Source: Flavobacterium psychrophilum (GTDB taxonomy: Bacteria > Bacteroidota > Bacteroidia > Flavobacteriales > Flavobacteriaceae). From it: a DNA stretch of 13,269 nt. How positions within the stretch are numbered: the first letter of the stretch is position 1; the number at the start of each line of letters is the position of its first letter. The DNA lies in NCBI GenBank assembly GCA_945861915.1, contig CAMAWK010000042.1, positions 1 through 13,269 of the forward strand, written 5' to 3'. The position numbers and the translations under genes were made by a program. A model generated the notes under the pieces. The model was not told where the DNA came from, searched no databases, and worked only from the letters and a program-made list of their open reading frames with translations. Positions 1 to 9,438 of the stretch are shown in pieces.

Positions 1-1728
1 ACCATTTTAGCAAAGAACATTACCCAATTAGATAAAGATGTTTGGCTGGTCGATTTTGGAAAAAATTTTACAGGTTGGATGAAAATGGGAATAAAAAACA
101 AGAAAGTGGGTGACACGATTGACTTTATTTATTCTGATTTTTGCGATAAGAAGCCTTTAAAATTAACTAAATATAAATGGGATTTTGGCAATAAACACAT
201 CAATCAACGAGACGGTTATATTTCATCTGATAAAGAAAATGGCAGTTTTTGCCCTAAATTTAATTTTCACGCTTTTCGGTATGTAATTATTCAAGGGTTA
301 GATTACGAGCCAAAACTGGAAGATATCACTGGCTATATGATTGAGTCAGATTTGACCGAAACAGGAAAATTTTCAAGTTCAGATGAAGATTTGAATGCCA
401 TTCACGAGCTAAACCGATTTACCTTTCGATGTTTGGATATTGGCGGGTATTATGTTGATTGTCCACATCGCGAACGACTGGGTTATGGCGATGGTCAAGT
501 AGCCATTGAAACAGGTATTTATAATTTTGATTTGGCAAATTTTTACAAAAAATGGTCCATTAATTGGAGTTCAGCACAAAAAAAAGATGGAGAAATCCCC
601 AATACCGCTCCTTCGCCTTACGATGCTGGCGGCGGACCTGGCTGGGGAGGTACAGCCGTTGTATTGCCTTGGAAAATCTACAAATATTATGGTGATACAA
701 AAATTTTGAGTTCTTCGTACGATTCGATGGTTAAATACATTGATTTCTTGGAGACCAAAACGAATGATGGAATTTTACAACATTACGGTGATAAAGAATG
801 GGGGTTTATTGGCGATTGGGTAGCACCAGGAAAAGGAATGGATTCAAAAGACAAAGTAGGAAAAGTGGAGAAAGAAGTTTTTAACAATTGCTACAAGATT
901 TATTTATACACTATTGTCTCAGAATGTGCCGAAGTACTTGGCAAAACCAATGACAGTAAAAAATTTAAAACCCTAGCAGAAACTTTGAAAAAGAAAATTC
1001 ACAAAGTTTATTTTAACAAAGAAAAAGGAATTTATGCCAACGGCGATCAATCCTATTTGGCATTTCCTTTATTTATGAATGTTCCAGCAAAAGACGAAAT
1101 GAATCGGGTTTTTCAAAATCTTGAAAACACCATAAAAATTACCGATAATGGACATTTGAATACGGGTATGTTAGGTACCTATTTTATGTTGCAATACCTT
1201 ACCAACAAAGAGCGATCGGATTTGGTTTATTTAATGATGAAACAAAAAACCTATCCGGGTTGGGGCTATATGATTGCAAAAGGTGCTAATACAATTTGGG
1301 AACAATGGAACGGCTATTGGTCCAACATTCATTCTTGTTTTAATTCTGGTGGTGGCTGGTTTTACACCGGTGTTGGCGGAATTCGTCAAATGGAAAATTC
1401 TGTGGCATTCAAACATTTATTAATTGCGCCTCAATTGACCGATTTAATTAAAGAGCAAAGTTCCGAGTTCAATTCGCCTTACGGTAAGGTAGCAGTGTCT
1501 TGGAAACACAATTCGGATAAAAATTTACAACTAGAAATTGAAATTCCTGTGAATACAAAAGCAGATGTAGTTTTACCGTTTGCTGACAATCAAATCGTTT
1601 ATGAATCGGGCAAGAAAATTAGCGAAAATAAGGAGGTAAAACTACTTTCAAAAAACCCTAAACAAATGCGTTTATTGGTTGAATCAGGAAAGTATATTTT
1701 TGAAATTAGAAAGTGGAATTTTAATTAA
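1..1728 (+). CDS. Alpha-L-rhamnosidase, glycoside hydrolase family 78 (5' end outside window)
   Basis: This enzyme should release terminal alpha-L-rhamnose from plant or microbial glycans by inverting hydrolysis. The reading frame is open from base 1, and residues before the first ATG (position 79) already read as family sequence (VDFGKNFTGW), so the gene begins upstream of the window and 79 is not the start. The (alpha/alpha)6 catalytic domain is clear. The segment DCPHRERLGYGDGQ carries the acidic cluster of GH78: Asp at 457-459, Glu at 472-474 and Asp at 490-492. The later motif TIWEQWNG carries the likely general base, Glu at 1300-1302. GGGWFYTGVGGIR follows, then a C-terminal beta-sandwich from roughly 1430 onward. 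The next gene starts 7 bp after the stop, so the two may be co-transcribed, although no functional link to recombination is apparent. The family call is strong; the exact substrate is unknown. Confidence 0.9.
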   Translation, partial: TILAKNITQLDKDVWLVDFGKNFTGWMKMGIKNKKVGDTIDFIYSDFCDKKPLKLTKYKWDFGNKHINQRDGYISSDKENGSFCPKFNFHAFRYVIIQGLDYEPKLEDITGYMIESDLTETGKFSSSDEDLNAIHELNRFTFRCLDIGGYYVDCPHRERLGYGDGQVAIETGIYNFDLANFYKKWSINWSSAQKKDGEIPNTAPSPYDAGGGPGWGGTAVVLPWKIYKYYGDTKILSSSYDSMVKYIDFLETKTNDGILQHYGDKEWGFIGDWVAPGKGMDSKDKVGKVEKEVFNNCYKIYLYTIVSECAEVLGKTNDSKKFKTLAETLKKKIHKVYFNKEKGIYANGDQSYLAFPLFMNVPAKDEMNRVFQNLENTIKITDNGHLNTGMLGTYFMLQYLTNKERSDLVYLMMKQKTYPGWGYMIAKGANTIWEQWNGYWSNIHSCFNSGGGWFYTGVGGIRQMENSVAFKHLLIAPQLTDLIKEQSSEFNSPYGKVAVSWKHNSDKNLQLEIEIPVNTKADVVLPFADNQIVYESGKKISENKEVKLLSKNPKQMRLLVESGKYIFEIRKWNFN

Positions 1729-1735
1729 AATCAAC

Positions 1736-4700
1736 ATGCAAAGACCTTCATTTTCTATTTACGACGCCTCGGCAGGTTCAGGGAAAACCTACACTTTGGT
1801 AAAAGAATACCTAAAAATTATTCTTGTCGCTAAAAAAAATGATGCCTATCGCAATATTTTGGCTATCACGTTTACCAACAAAGCGGTTCACGAAATGAAA
1901 AGCCGCATTGTGGATAATTTATCTGAATTTGCTAGAGAAGAACCTATCCTAAAAGCGCAGGAATTACTTGAAGTTTTGGCTACCGAAACCCAGCTTTCTG
2001 TTTCACAAATCAAAACCAAATCGCAACAAATTATCAAGCATATTATTCATAATTATGCTGCTTTTGATATTTCTACCATCGATAAATTTACACACAAAGT
2101 CATTCGTGCTTTTGCACACGATTTGGGTTTGCCGATGACTTTTGAAGTAAGTCTTGATACCGAAAATTTACTTACCGAGGCCGTTGATTCCATCATTGCA
2201 CGAGCTGGAGAAGACCAATCTTTGACGGCATTACTCGTAAATTTTACCATGGAAAAAGTGAACGAAGATAAATCTTGGGATATTTTTCACGAAATCTTCG
2301 AAGTGGGTAAATTAATTCAAAATGAGAACAATAGAGAAGAAATTAAACATTTGGAAAACAAATCGATTGATGATTTTTTAACTATAAAAAAGAAATTGAT
2401 TGATGTTTGTCAGGTTTTTGATGAAGAAAATAGCACATTAGCCGAAACTGCCTTATTGTTAATCGAAAAAAAAGGTATTGATGTAAAATCGTTTTCTGGG
2501 GGTTATTTCCCCAAACATTTACAAAGTATTGTAGAAGGAAATTTTAATCCAAACAACAAAACCTATCACGAATTTGAAGATATAAAAATAAACAAAACTG
2601 CCAAAGACAGTGACTTAATTGGAACAATAATTCCTGAGTTATTACAAATTTTAGCGATCGTTTATAAAAATTTAGAGAAACGTAATTTTTACGAAGCATT
2701 CCTAAAAAACATCACACCATTGTCATTATTGAATGAGTTGAGCAATGAATTGACTAGCATTCAAAAAGAGCAAAATATACTTTCTATTTCGGAATTCAAT
2801 GCTATTATTCATCGTGAAATTCAAAACCAACCAGCTCCATTTATTTACGAAAGATTGGGTGAGCGATACAGACATTTTTTTATTGATGAGTTTCAGGACA
2901 CATCCGAAATGCAGTGGCAAAACCTGATTCCGTTGATTGACAATGCTACTTCTAGCGAATTTGAGGGCGAAAAAGGAACTTTGATGATTGTGGGCGATCC
3001 AAAACAATCTATTTATCGCTGGCGTGGCGGAAAAGCAGAACAATTTATAGCATTGAGTAAAGACAAAAATCCCTTCAATAATCCGGACAAAGAGGCTTTT
3101 CATTTAGATAAAAATTACCGAAGTTATTCTCAGATAATCGATTTCAACAATGATTTTTTTCAAAAAATATCAAATCAGTTTGCAAATTTAGATTATAAAG
3201 ATTTGTACGAAAATCATAGTCAGCAAAAAGTGAATGACAAAACTGGAGGCTATGTAAATATTTCTTTTCTCCCTGAAATACAAATATCAGACGAAGAGGA
3301 GGAAGATTTGCAAAAAACCGATTTGTATGCACAAGCCACTTTAAAAACAATTGAAGAAGTTCGTCAAAAAGGATTTCGATACAGCGATATAGCTATTTTA
3401 ATTCGTCATAAAAAAAACGGAACAATTCTAGCTAATTTCCTTATAGAAAAAGGGATTCCAATTCTTTCGTCGGAAACCTTGTTAATAAAAAATGTAACGG
3501 AAATCAGGTTGATTATTCACACTTTAGAATATTTAAAAAACGCTGCAAATCTGGAAGCTAAAGCTTATTTTTTAGAATATTTGGCTCAAAACAGTCAAGA
3601 CACCCTGCCTGTTCACGATTTTATCGCTCTAGGAATGAAGCAATATCAAGAAATTGATTTTGAGAAATGGTTGACAGATTTTGGTATTTCGATTTCGTTT
3701 AAAAACATTCGTAAAAAATCCTTGTACCAAGCCGTGGAAATCATTATTTCGTCGGTTTTGAAAATAAAATCCAATTCGGCTTACATTCAATATTTTTTGG
3801 ATATAATTCTCGAAAGAGACGTTCGAAACAATGCAGGAATAGCTGATTTTTTAGAGTATTGGAATAAAAACTCAGAAAAATTTAAAATTTCATCCCCCGA
3901 GGGAAGTGATGCAGTACAAATTATGACCATTCATAAATCGAAAGGATTAGAATTTCCGGTGGTTATTTTTCCGTTTGCCGAGGAAAATTATAGTTTGCAA
4001 AAAAAGGACAAACTTTGGGTAGATTTTGACGAACAAAATTTTGGTTTGTCCAAAGTCTTATTACATAATAATAAATCATTGGAGGGTTTTGGGGATGCTG
4101 TAAAAGAAACCTATTTAGAAAAATCGGAGGAACAATTATTAGACAATATCAATGTTTTATATGTAGCATTGACTCGAGCTGAAGAACAATTGTATGTTAT
4201 TTCTAGTCTTTTTAAGCCTAATAAAGAAGGAAAATTTCCGAATAATATGGCTACTTTTTTTATTGATTATTTAATTCATGTTGGCGATTTTGATTCGGAA
4301 ACTATTGATTATCATTGTGGAAATTCTCAAAAAGTTTCTCCCGAAAGCAAAAAACAAAAAGAGTTGAAAATCATTCCGTATGTGTCCGAAACAGTTGATT
4401 CAAAAAACATTAAAATAGCACAAAAAGAGGCTTTAATGTGGGGAACGCATCAGCAGGAAGCGATTGAATATGGAAATTTGATTCACGAAATTCTTTCATT
4501 TGTGAATACAAAAAACGATGTAGATTTGGCACTAACCAAAGCAATAGAAAGTGGTTTGATTGCCAAATCTCAAAAGGAGTTGGTTTATAAAACGCTGGAT
4601 GAAATTGTGAATCATCCTGAACTAACGCTATATTTTTCAGCAGAAAACACCAATTTTAACGAACAAACGATCATTCAAAAAGACGGGCCAACTGTCAAAC

Positions 4701-4885
4701 CTGACAGAATAGTTGTTTCAAAAAATAGGGAAGTGTATTTGTTAGATTATAAAACGGGAATTCATCATGAAAAATACCAATTGCAACTAGAAAAATACCA
4801 AAATGCAATTGAATTAATGAACTACAAAGTAATCAAAAAATCATTGGTTTATATAGGAGAACAAGTCAACGTATTTCATTTTTAG
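1736..4885 (+). CDS. addA: AddA-like UvrD-family helicase with C-terminal PD-(D/E)XK nuclease domain
   Basis: This is the motor and nuclease subunit of an AddAB-type enzyme, which resects double-strand breaks for RecA-dependent repair and degrades foreign linear DNA. The product is 1049 residues with all main superfamily 1 helicase motifs: Walker A AGSGKT (13-18), DEFQDT (384-389), GDPKQSIYRWRGG (from 420), LDKNYRS, MTIHKSKGLEFPVV, and YVALTRAEEQL (from 809). The C-terminal nuclease shows KPDRI with Asp990, LDYKTG with Asp1004 and Lys1006, and a QLEKYQ helix, all expected of an active RecB-like nuclease. The ATG at 1736 was chosen because conserved sequence (FSIYDASAGSGKT) begins right after it. 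An upstream in-frame TTG at 1679 would overlap the rhamnosidase gene by 50 bp and adds nothing family-like. Its probable partner, the AddB-like gene, starts 1.7 kb downstream beyond ompA. It could also be labelled RecB-like; the single C-terminal nuclease paired with a second nuclease subunit favours AddA. Confidence 0.88.
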   Translation: MQRPSFSIYDASAGSGKTYTLVKEYLKIILVAKKNDAYRNILAITFTNKAVHEMKSRIVDNLSEFAREEPILKAQELLEVLATETQLSVSQIKTKSQQIIKHIIHNYAAFDISTIDKFTHKVIRAFAHDLGLPMTFEVSLDTENLLTEAVDSIIARAGEDQSLTALLVNFTMEKVNEDKSWDIFHEIFEVGKLIQNENNREEIKHLENKSIDDFLTIKKKLIDVCQVFDEENSTLAETALLLIEKKGIDVKSFSGGYFPKHLQSIVEGNFNPNNKTYHEFEDIKINKTAKDSDLIGTIIPELLQILAIVYKNLEKRNFYEAFLKNITPLSLLNELSNELTSIQKEQNILSISEFNAIIHREIQNQPAPFIYERLGERYRHFFIDEFQDTSEMQWQNLIPLIDNATSSEFEGEKGTLMIVGDPKQSIYRWRGGKAEQFIALSKDKNPFNNPDKEAFHLDKNYRSYSQIIDFNNDFFQKISNQFANLDYKDLYENHSQQKVNDKTGGYVNISFLPEIQISDEEEEDLQKTDLYAQATLKTIEEVRQKGFRYSDIAILIRHKKNGTILANFLIEKGIPILSSETLLIKNVTEIRLIIHTLEYLKNAANLEAKAYFLEYLAQNSQDTLPVHDFIALGMKQYQEIDFEKWLTDFGISISFKNIRKKSLYQAVEIIISSVLKIKSNSAYIQYFLDIILERDVRNNAGIADFLEYWNKNSEKFKISSPEGSDAVQIMTIHKSKGLEFPVVIFPFAEENYSLQKKDKLWVDFDEQNFGLSKVLLHNNKSLEGFGDAVKETYLEKSEEQLLDNINVLYVALTRAEEQLYVISSLFKPNKEGKFPNNMATFFIDYLIHVGDFDSETIDYHCGNSQKVSPESKKQKELKIIPYVSETVDSKNIKIAQKEALMWGTHQQEAIEYGNLIHEILSFVNTKNDVDLALTKAIESGLIAKSQKELVYKTLDEIVNHPELTLYFSAENTNFNEQTIIQKDGPTVKPDRIVVSKNREVYLLDYKTGIHHEKYQLQLEKYQNAIELMNYKVIKKSLVYIGEQVNVFHF

Positions 4886-4901
4886 ACTAATGTGGTCTAA
4901 A
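4881..4901 (+). other. Hairpin overlapping the addA stop codon
   Basis: TTTAGACTA at 4881-4889 pairs with TGGTCTAAA at 4893-4901 (9 bp with one G-T wobble, 3-nt loop). The stem includes the TAG stop. No T-tract follows, so it is at best a weak or Rho-assisted terminator. Confidence 0.3.
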
Positions 4902-5045
4902 TTATGTCCTGTCACTTTATGATAATGATTCCTTAATTGTAATTTAACTCTTATTTTTATGGTTTTTGAATAAAATTTAAGTGTAGTTTGAAGTATAATT
5001 ATGAATCATTATCGGATTTGTGTTAAGGTTAATTTAACATTTTAT

Positions 5046-5076
5046 TTTGTTTTTTAAAAATTACACATTACTTTTG
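5046..5076 (+). promoter_or_regulatory. Bacteroidota-type sigma-A promoter of ompA
   Basis: The -33 element TTTG (5046-5049) and the -7 element TACTTTTG (5069-5076) are separated by exactly 19 bp, a full match to the Bacteroidota consensus TTTG-N19-TAnnTTTG. It lies 36 bp before the ompA ATG in an otherwise empty 227-bp intergenic stretch, giving a leader of roughly 30 nt. Because the match is complete, strong constitutive expression is likely, as expected for an abundant outer-membrane protein. Confidence 0.8.
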
Positions 5077-5112
5077 TTCATAATTAACTGAATCGTAATT
5101 AAAAAAATCAAG

Positions 5113-6534
5113 ATGAAACAACTTAACAAAATTTTATTTGCAGTACTGTTGCTATTGAGCTTTGCTTCGAATGCACAAGATGAAAATAACCCATGGGCAA
5201 TTACTTTTGGAGTAAATGCGGTTGATACTAGAACAAGTGCTAGTGACAGACCAGGTCATTTTGGGGATCATTTTTCAAAGTTTTTTAAAGTAAACGAGAG
5301 CTGGAACATACTGCCTTCAGTGTCTTATTTAAATGTATCTAGATACGTGGGAGATAACTTTTCTTTCGGAGTTTCTGGATCGATAAACAAAATTTCAAAA
5401 TATGCTAATTGGGCAGGACCTGGTCACACAGATGTGGCTATAACAAATCCTGGTGATTTAATGTATTTTGGTGCAGATGGAGTTATCAAATACAGTTTCA
5501 TGAACTTGATAAAATCTAAAGTGATTGATCCTTCGTTACACGTTGGGGGAGGGTATACATTTTTTGGAGATACTAGTTTTGGAACTATGAATGGTGGTGC
5601 TGGAGTAACTTTTTGGTTTAGTGAAATCATAGGTTTGTCGTTATCATCAACTTACAAACATAGTTTTGGAGATAGAAATTTCCCAAACTCGGATAAACCA
5701 GATATGCCAATACACTTTCAGCATACTGCAGGTCTTACTTTCAAATTTGGAGGAAAAGATACAGACAAAGACGGAATCTATGATAAACATGATGACTGTC
5801 CAACTGTTTTCGGTTTGAAAAAATTCAAAGGTTGTCCTGATACAGACGGAGATGGAATTATTGATAGCAAAGATGACTGTCCAGAAGAGGCTGGTTTAGA
5901 AGCTTTGAATGGTTGTCCAGATAAAGATGGAGACGGAATTGCTGATAAAGATGATGCGTGTCCAGAAGTAGCTGGTTTAGCTGCTTTCAAAGGATGTCCT
6001 GATACGGATGGAGACGGAATTATCGACAGCGAAGACAAATGTCCAACTGTAAGCGGACCTAAAGAAAACGGAGGTTGTCCTTGGCCAGACACAGACGGAG
6101 ATAGCGTTTTAGATAAAGATGACAAATGTCCAGAAGTTAAAGGAACTGTTGCAAACAATGGCTGTCCTGAAGTAACTGCTGAAGAGTTAGATGATCTTAA
6201 AATTCAAGCACGTTCAGTATATTTCTACTCAGGAAAAACAGTGATTGTACCAAAAGTATCTGCTAATCTAGATAAAATGGCAACAATCCTAAAAACATAT
6301 CCAACTGCTCAATTTAGCGTAGAAGGTCACACAGATAGCGATGGTACAGATGAATCTAACCAAATCCTTTCTGAGCAAAGAGCAGCTGTTGTTAAAGATG
6401 CCTTGATTCAAAGAGGTGTAAGTGCGGATAACTTAACTACCGTAGGTTTTGGTGAAACTACACCAATAGCTCCTAACACAACTGCTAAAGGAAAAGCAGA
6501 AAACAGAAGAACAGAAGTGAAATTGAAAAAATAA
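5113..6534 (+). CDS. OmpA-family outer-membrane protein with thrombospondin type-3 repeats
   Basis: This is a structural outer-membrane protein expected to anchor the envelope to peptidoglycan. The 473-residue product starts with a classic signal peptide ([21 protein letters not shown], likely cut before QDENN). Residues of about 25-212 are rich in alternating aromatic and glycine positions and look like a beta-barrel. About 216-353 carry five calcium-binding-type repeats of the form [15 protein letters not shown]...GCP, which form a rigid linker. The C-terminal OmpA/MotB peptidoglycan-binding domain (about 360-473) shows [29 protein letters not shown] and ENRRTEV. The architecture matches flavobacterial P60-like major porins. 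It has its own promoter and a strong terminator, so it is a single transcription unit lying between addA and addB. The domain call is very secure; channel activity is not shown by sequence. Confidence 0.93.
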   Translation: MKQLNKILFAVLLLLSFASNAQDENNPWAITFGVNAVDTRTSASDRPGHFGDHFSKFFKVNESWNILPSVSYLNVSRYVGDNFSFGVSGSINKISKYANWAGPGHTDVAITNPGDLMYFGADGVIKYSFMNLIKSKVIDPSLHVGGGYTFFGDTSFGTMNGGAGVTFWFSEIIGLSLSSTYKHSFGDRNFPNSDKPDMPIHFQHTAGLTFKFGGKDTDKDGIYDKHDDCPTVFGLKKFKGCPDTDGDGIIDSKDDCPEEAGLEALNGCPDKDGDGIADKDDACPEVAGLAAFKGCPDTDGDGIIDSEDKCPTVSGPKENGGCPWPDTDGDSVLDKDDKCPEVKGTVANNGCPEVTAEELDDLKIQARSVYFYSGKTVIVPKVSANLDKMATILKTYPTAQFSVEGHTDSDGTDESNQILSEQRAAVVKDALIQRGVSADNLTTVGFGETTPIAPNTTAKGKAENRRTEVKLKK

Positions 6535-6558
6535 TTTCCTTTAAAATATTTTTGAAAG

Positions 6559-6586
6559 CGTCCCGATTTATCGGGACGTTTTTTTT
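6559..6586 (+). terminator. Rho-independent terminator of ompA
   Basis: A perfect 8-bp stem (CGTCCCGA at 6559-6566 with TCGGGACG at 6571-6578, loop TTTA) is followed directly by eight T residues. It lies 24 bp after the ompA stop and only 11 bp before the next ATG. Confidence 0.92.
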
Positions 6587-6597
6587 ATATTTATACA

Positions 6598-9360
6598 ATG
6601 GCAAACACTTCTTTTTTAGACAAAATAGCACAAACACTACTGGACGATTATTCAGATAGATTAGCCAATACAATAGTAGTTTTGCCTAACAAAAGAGCCA
6701 AAATATTCCTTATTGAAGCCCTTAAAAATAGAGTTACTTCCAATATTTTATCGCCAGCAATAATAAGCATCGAAGAATTTGTTCAGGATATTGCCGGAAT
6801 TCGAACCGTTGATTCTATCGAATTGTTATTCGAATTTTATGAAGCCTATTTATCCATAACCGAAAAAACAAATCAGCAATCTTTTGAGACTTTTGCTAAT
6901 TGGGGCAAAACTCTTTTACAAGATTTCAATGAAATTGACCGCTATTTGCTAATTCCAAATCATCTTCTTTCGTATTTAAAAGATATTGAAGACATCAAAA
7001 AATGGGGAATTGAAGTAGAAAACAAAACTAAATTATTAGAAAACTATATTGATTTCTGGAAACTTTTACCGCTTTATTATCAAACGCTTTATGCTCATTT
7101 GTTGCAAAAAGGAATCGGTTACCAAGGCTTAATTTATAGAGAAGCTGTTCAGAATTTAAATCATTTTTCGAGTTCAAATACACAAAAAAAATATGTTTTT
7201 GCAGGTTTTAATGCTTTAAACGTTGCCGAAGAAAAAATAGTAAATCATTTAATCGAATCAAATCAGCTCAAAATATATTGGGATATAGACCAAACTTTTC
7301 TCAACGACCCGTATCATGATGCCGGATTATTTGTTCGCCGATTTAAAGAAAACTGGAAACACTATAAAACCAATCCGTTTGAATGGATTGTAGATGATTT
7401 TTCGCAGCCTAAAAACATTCAAATTATTGGCACACCCAAATCTATTGGTCAAGCCAAAATAACGGGAAGTATTATTGAGAAAATACTCCTTGAAAACCCC
7501 AATGCTACTTTAGATAAGGTTGCTGTAGTATTGGCTGAAGAAAATTTATTAGTGCCGATATTGTATTCACTTCCGTCGACGGTAAGTGCTTTAAATGTTA
7601 CGATGGGCTATTCGAGTAAGAACAATCCAGCGCAGATTTTGATAGCCAAATTATTCAAAATGCACGTGAATGCTTTGAGCAGAAATGCTAAAAATTATGT
7701 TTTGTACTACAAAGATGTTTTAGATATTTTGACGCATCCTTTGGTCGAACCTTTTGCAAAAACAAGCGAATTGGTTCATGTAATTAACCAAAACAATTAC
7801 ACATTTATTCCGCATTATACATTGATGCAACTCAATCCGAACCCTACGGATTTGTTTCTTTTATTGTTTCAAAAATGGGAAAATGGTTCGGTATCCGTTT
7901 TAGAATTACTATCAAAAGTATTGCAAACCATCAAAACTAATTTTAGTGCCGACAACGAAGAAGAAAAAATCACAAACGCATTTGTCTATTCTATTTTTAA
8001 AGTCATTAATAAACTCATAAATTATTTTTCTAATCACACTGAAATTGATAAAATGGACACTTTGTACGCCATTTATAAACAAGTAATCGATTTAGCTGAA
8101 GTATCTTTTGAAGGAGAACCTTTGAATGGATTGCAAATAATGGGGGTGCTCGAAAGTCGCGTTTTAGACTTCGACACGGTGATAATCACTTCGATGAACG
8201 AGGGAAAATTACCTGCAGGAAAATCGATGAATTCCTTTATTCCGTATGATGTGAAACGCGAATTAGAACTGCCAACTTACAAAGAAAAAGACGCTATTTA
8301 CACCTATCATTTTTATCATTTGTTGCAGCGTGCCACCAATATTTATTTGCTTTATAACACCGAAAGTGAAGGCATTGATGCAGGAGAAAAAAGCCGATTC
8401 ATCACGCAATTAGAAGTCGAAAAGCAGTCCAATCATACTATTTCACACGAAATTTATAATCCTATTTTACCCGAAATTGCCTATCAACCGATGCGTATTC
8501 CAAAATCGGAAACGGTAATGATTCGGTTAAAAGAAATAGCCGAAAAAGGGTTTTCGCCCTCAGCTTTTACATCCTATATTCGAAATCCGATTCAGTTTTA
8601 TTTTCAAAAGATTTTACGCATTAGCGAAGTCGAAGAAGTAGAGGAAACCATTGCTTTAAATACTTTGGGAACCATTATTCACGAAACATTAGAGGTTTTA
8701 TATACGCCATTTATTGGAAAATTTTTATCAGAAACAGATATTTTGAGTTGTTTCAAATTGCTGGATGCAGAAGTTTTAAAGCAATTTAAACTCATTTATA
8801 AAGAAGGCGAAATCAAAAAAGGGCGCAATCTTTTGGCATTTGAAGTCGCCAAACAGAATGTTAAAAATTTCTTGAAATTAGAATTGGAAAGTATCAAAAA
8901 CGGAGATGCTATAAAAATTCTTCATTTAGAAAAAGCCTGCGAACGAATTTTAGAACATCATAGTTTGCCATTTCCAGTAAAAATTGCCGGAAAAGTGGAT
9001 CGAATAGAAGAAAGAAACGGTAAAATCAGAATCATTGATTACAAAACAGGCAAAGTTGAAAAGCGAAATGTAAACTTGAAATCATGGAAAGACTTGACCG
9101 ACGATATCAAAAATGAAAAAATTATTCAGGTTTTGGCTTATTCGTTTATGTATGAAAATGAAGCCAATGGAATGCCAATGGAAGCTGGAATTATCTCTTT
9201 CAAAAATTTAAAATCAGGATTTTTGCCTTTTAGTTTTAAAGTAGAAAAGGAAGAAAAAACAACCATAGATTCTGAAATTTTAAATCAATATTTGGAGCAA
9301 ATGGTGCTGCTGCTGAACGAAATTCTGGATGAAACAAAAGAGTTTGAAGAGAAGATTTAA
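6598..9360 (+). CDS. addB: AddB-like PD-(D/E)XK nuclease subunit
   Basis: This is the second subunit of the AddAB-type break-processing enzyme. The 920-residue protein begins with an inactivated helicase-like domain: VVLPNKRAKIFL sits where a helicase would have its first motif, with no Walker A GKT. A motif resembling the Chi-scanning half of AddB follows near ESRVLDFDTVIITSMNEG. The C-terminal nuclease has KVDRIEE with Asp801 and IDYKTG with Asp814 and Lys816, so cleavage residues are present. The segment YIRNPIQFYFQKILRI is the usual pre-nuclease signature, but the cysteine normally found there in firmicute AddB (NCPF) is absent, and no C-terminal CxxC-type cluster is visible, so the iron-sulfur staple of the Bacillus enzyme appears missing. 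The ATG sits 11 bp after the ompA terminator, leaving no room for a promoter between them. It is probably expressed by read-through or from a start inside the ompA tail (TATTTTTG at 6547-6554). Confidence 0.82.
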   Translation: MANTSFLDKIAQTLLDDYSDRLANTIVVLPNKRAKIFLIEALKNRVTSNILSPAIISIEEFVQDIAGIRTVDSIELLFEFYEAYLSITEKTNQQSFETFANWGKTLLQDFNEIDRYLLIPNHLLSYLKDIEDIKKWGIEVENKTKLLENYIDFWKLLPLYYQTLYAHLLQKGIGYQGLIYREAVQNLNHFSSSNTQKKYVFAGFNALNVAEEKIVNHLIESNQLKIYWDIDQTFLNDPYHDAGLFVRRFKENWKHYKTNPFEWIVDDFSQPKNIQIIGTPKSIGQAKITGSIIEKILLENPNATLDKVAVVLAEENLLVPILYSLPSTVSALNVTMGYSSKNNPAQILIAKLFKMHVNALSRNAKNYVLYYKDVLDILTHPLVEPFAKTSELVHVINQNNYTFIPHYTLMQLNPNPTDLFLLLFQKWENGSVSVLELLSKVLQTIKTNFSADNEEEKITNAFVYSIFKVINKLINYFSNHTEIDKMDTLYAIYKQVIDLAEVSFEGEPLNGLQIMGVLESRVLDFDTVIITSMNEGKLPAGKSMNSFIPYDVKRELELPTYKEKDAIYTYHFYHLLQRATNIYLLYNTESEGIDAGEKSRFITQLEVEKQSNHTISHEIYNPILPEIAYQPMRIPKSETVMIRLKEIAEKGFSPSAFTSYIRNPIQFYFQKILRISEVEEVEETIALNTLGTIIHETLEVLYTPFIGKFLSETDILSCFKLLDAEVLKQFKLIYKEGEIKKGRNLLAFEVAKQNVKNFLKLELESIKNGDAIKILHLEKACERILEHHSLPFPVKIAGKVDRIEERNGKIRIIDYKTGKVEKRNVNLKSWKDLTDDIKNEKIIQVLAYSFMYENEANGMPMEAGIISFKNLKSGFLPFSFKVEKEEKTTIDSEILNQYLEQMVLLLNEILDETKEFEEKI

Positions 9361-9369
9361 ATTTATTTT

Positions 9370-9433
9370 ACCGCAAAGGCGCAAAGATTTTGCAAGCGAG
9401 CGAAAGCGAACAGACTGAGTAAAGTTCGCAAAG
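9370..9433. repeat. Flavobacterial CGCAAAG-type intergenic repeat
   Basis: The short gap between the convergent addB and hydrolase genes holds CCGCAAAGGCGCAAAG, then a GCGAGCGAAAGCGAAC stretch, then GTTCGCAAAGAG. Short iterations of CGCAAAG like these recur between genes in Flavobacterium genomes (from memory of the genus). No function is established, and no conventional terminator hairpin with T-tract was found here for either gene. Confidence 0.5.
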
Positions 9434-9438
9434 AGATT

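Noticed and set aside
1679..1735. TTG start for the AddA-like gene, 19 codons upstream
   Set aside because: It would overlap the rhamnosidase gene by 50 bp, and conserved sequence begins only after the ATG at 1736.
5778..6158. Minus-strand open frame of 126 codons with repeated SGxxSSLS units
   Set aside because: It is the antisense reading of the repeated calcium-binding motifs in the OmpA protein; its repeats come from those.
5761..6170. Repeated DNA that could suggest a CRISPR or tandem array
   Set aside because: The repeats are imperfect, in coding phase, and encode thrombospondin type-3 units of the OmpA-family protein.
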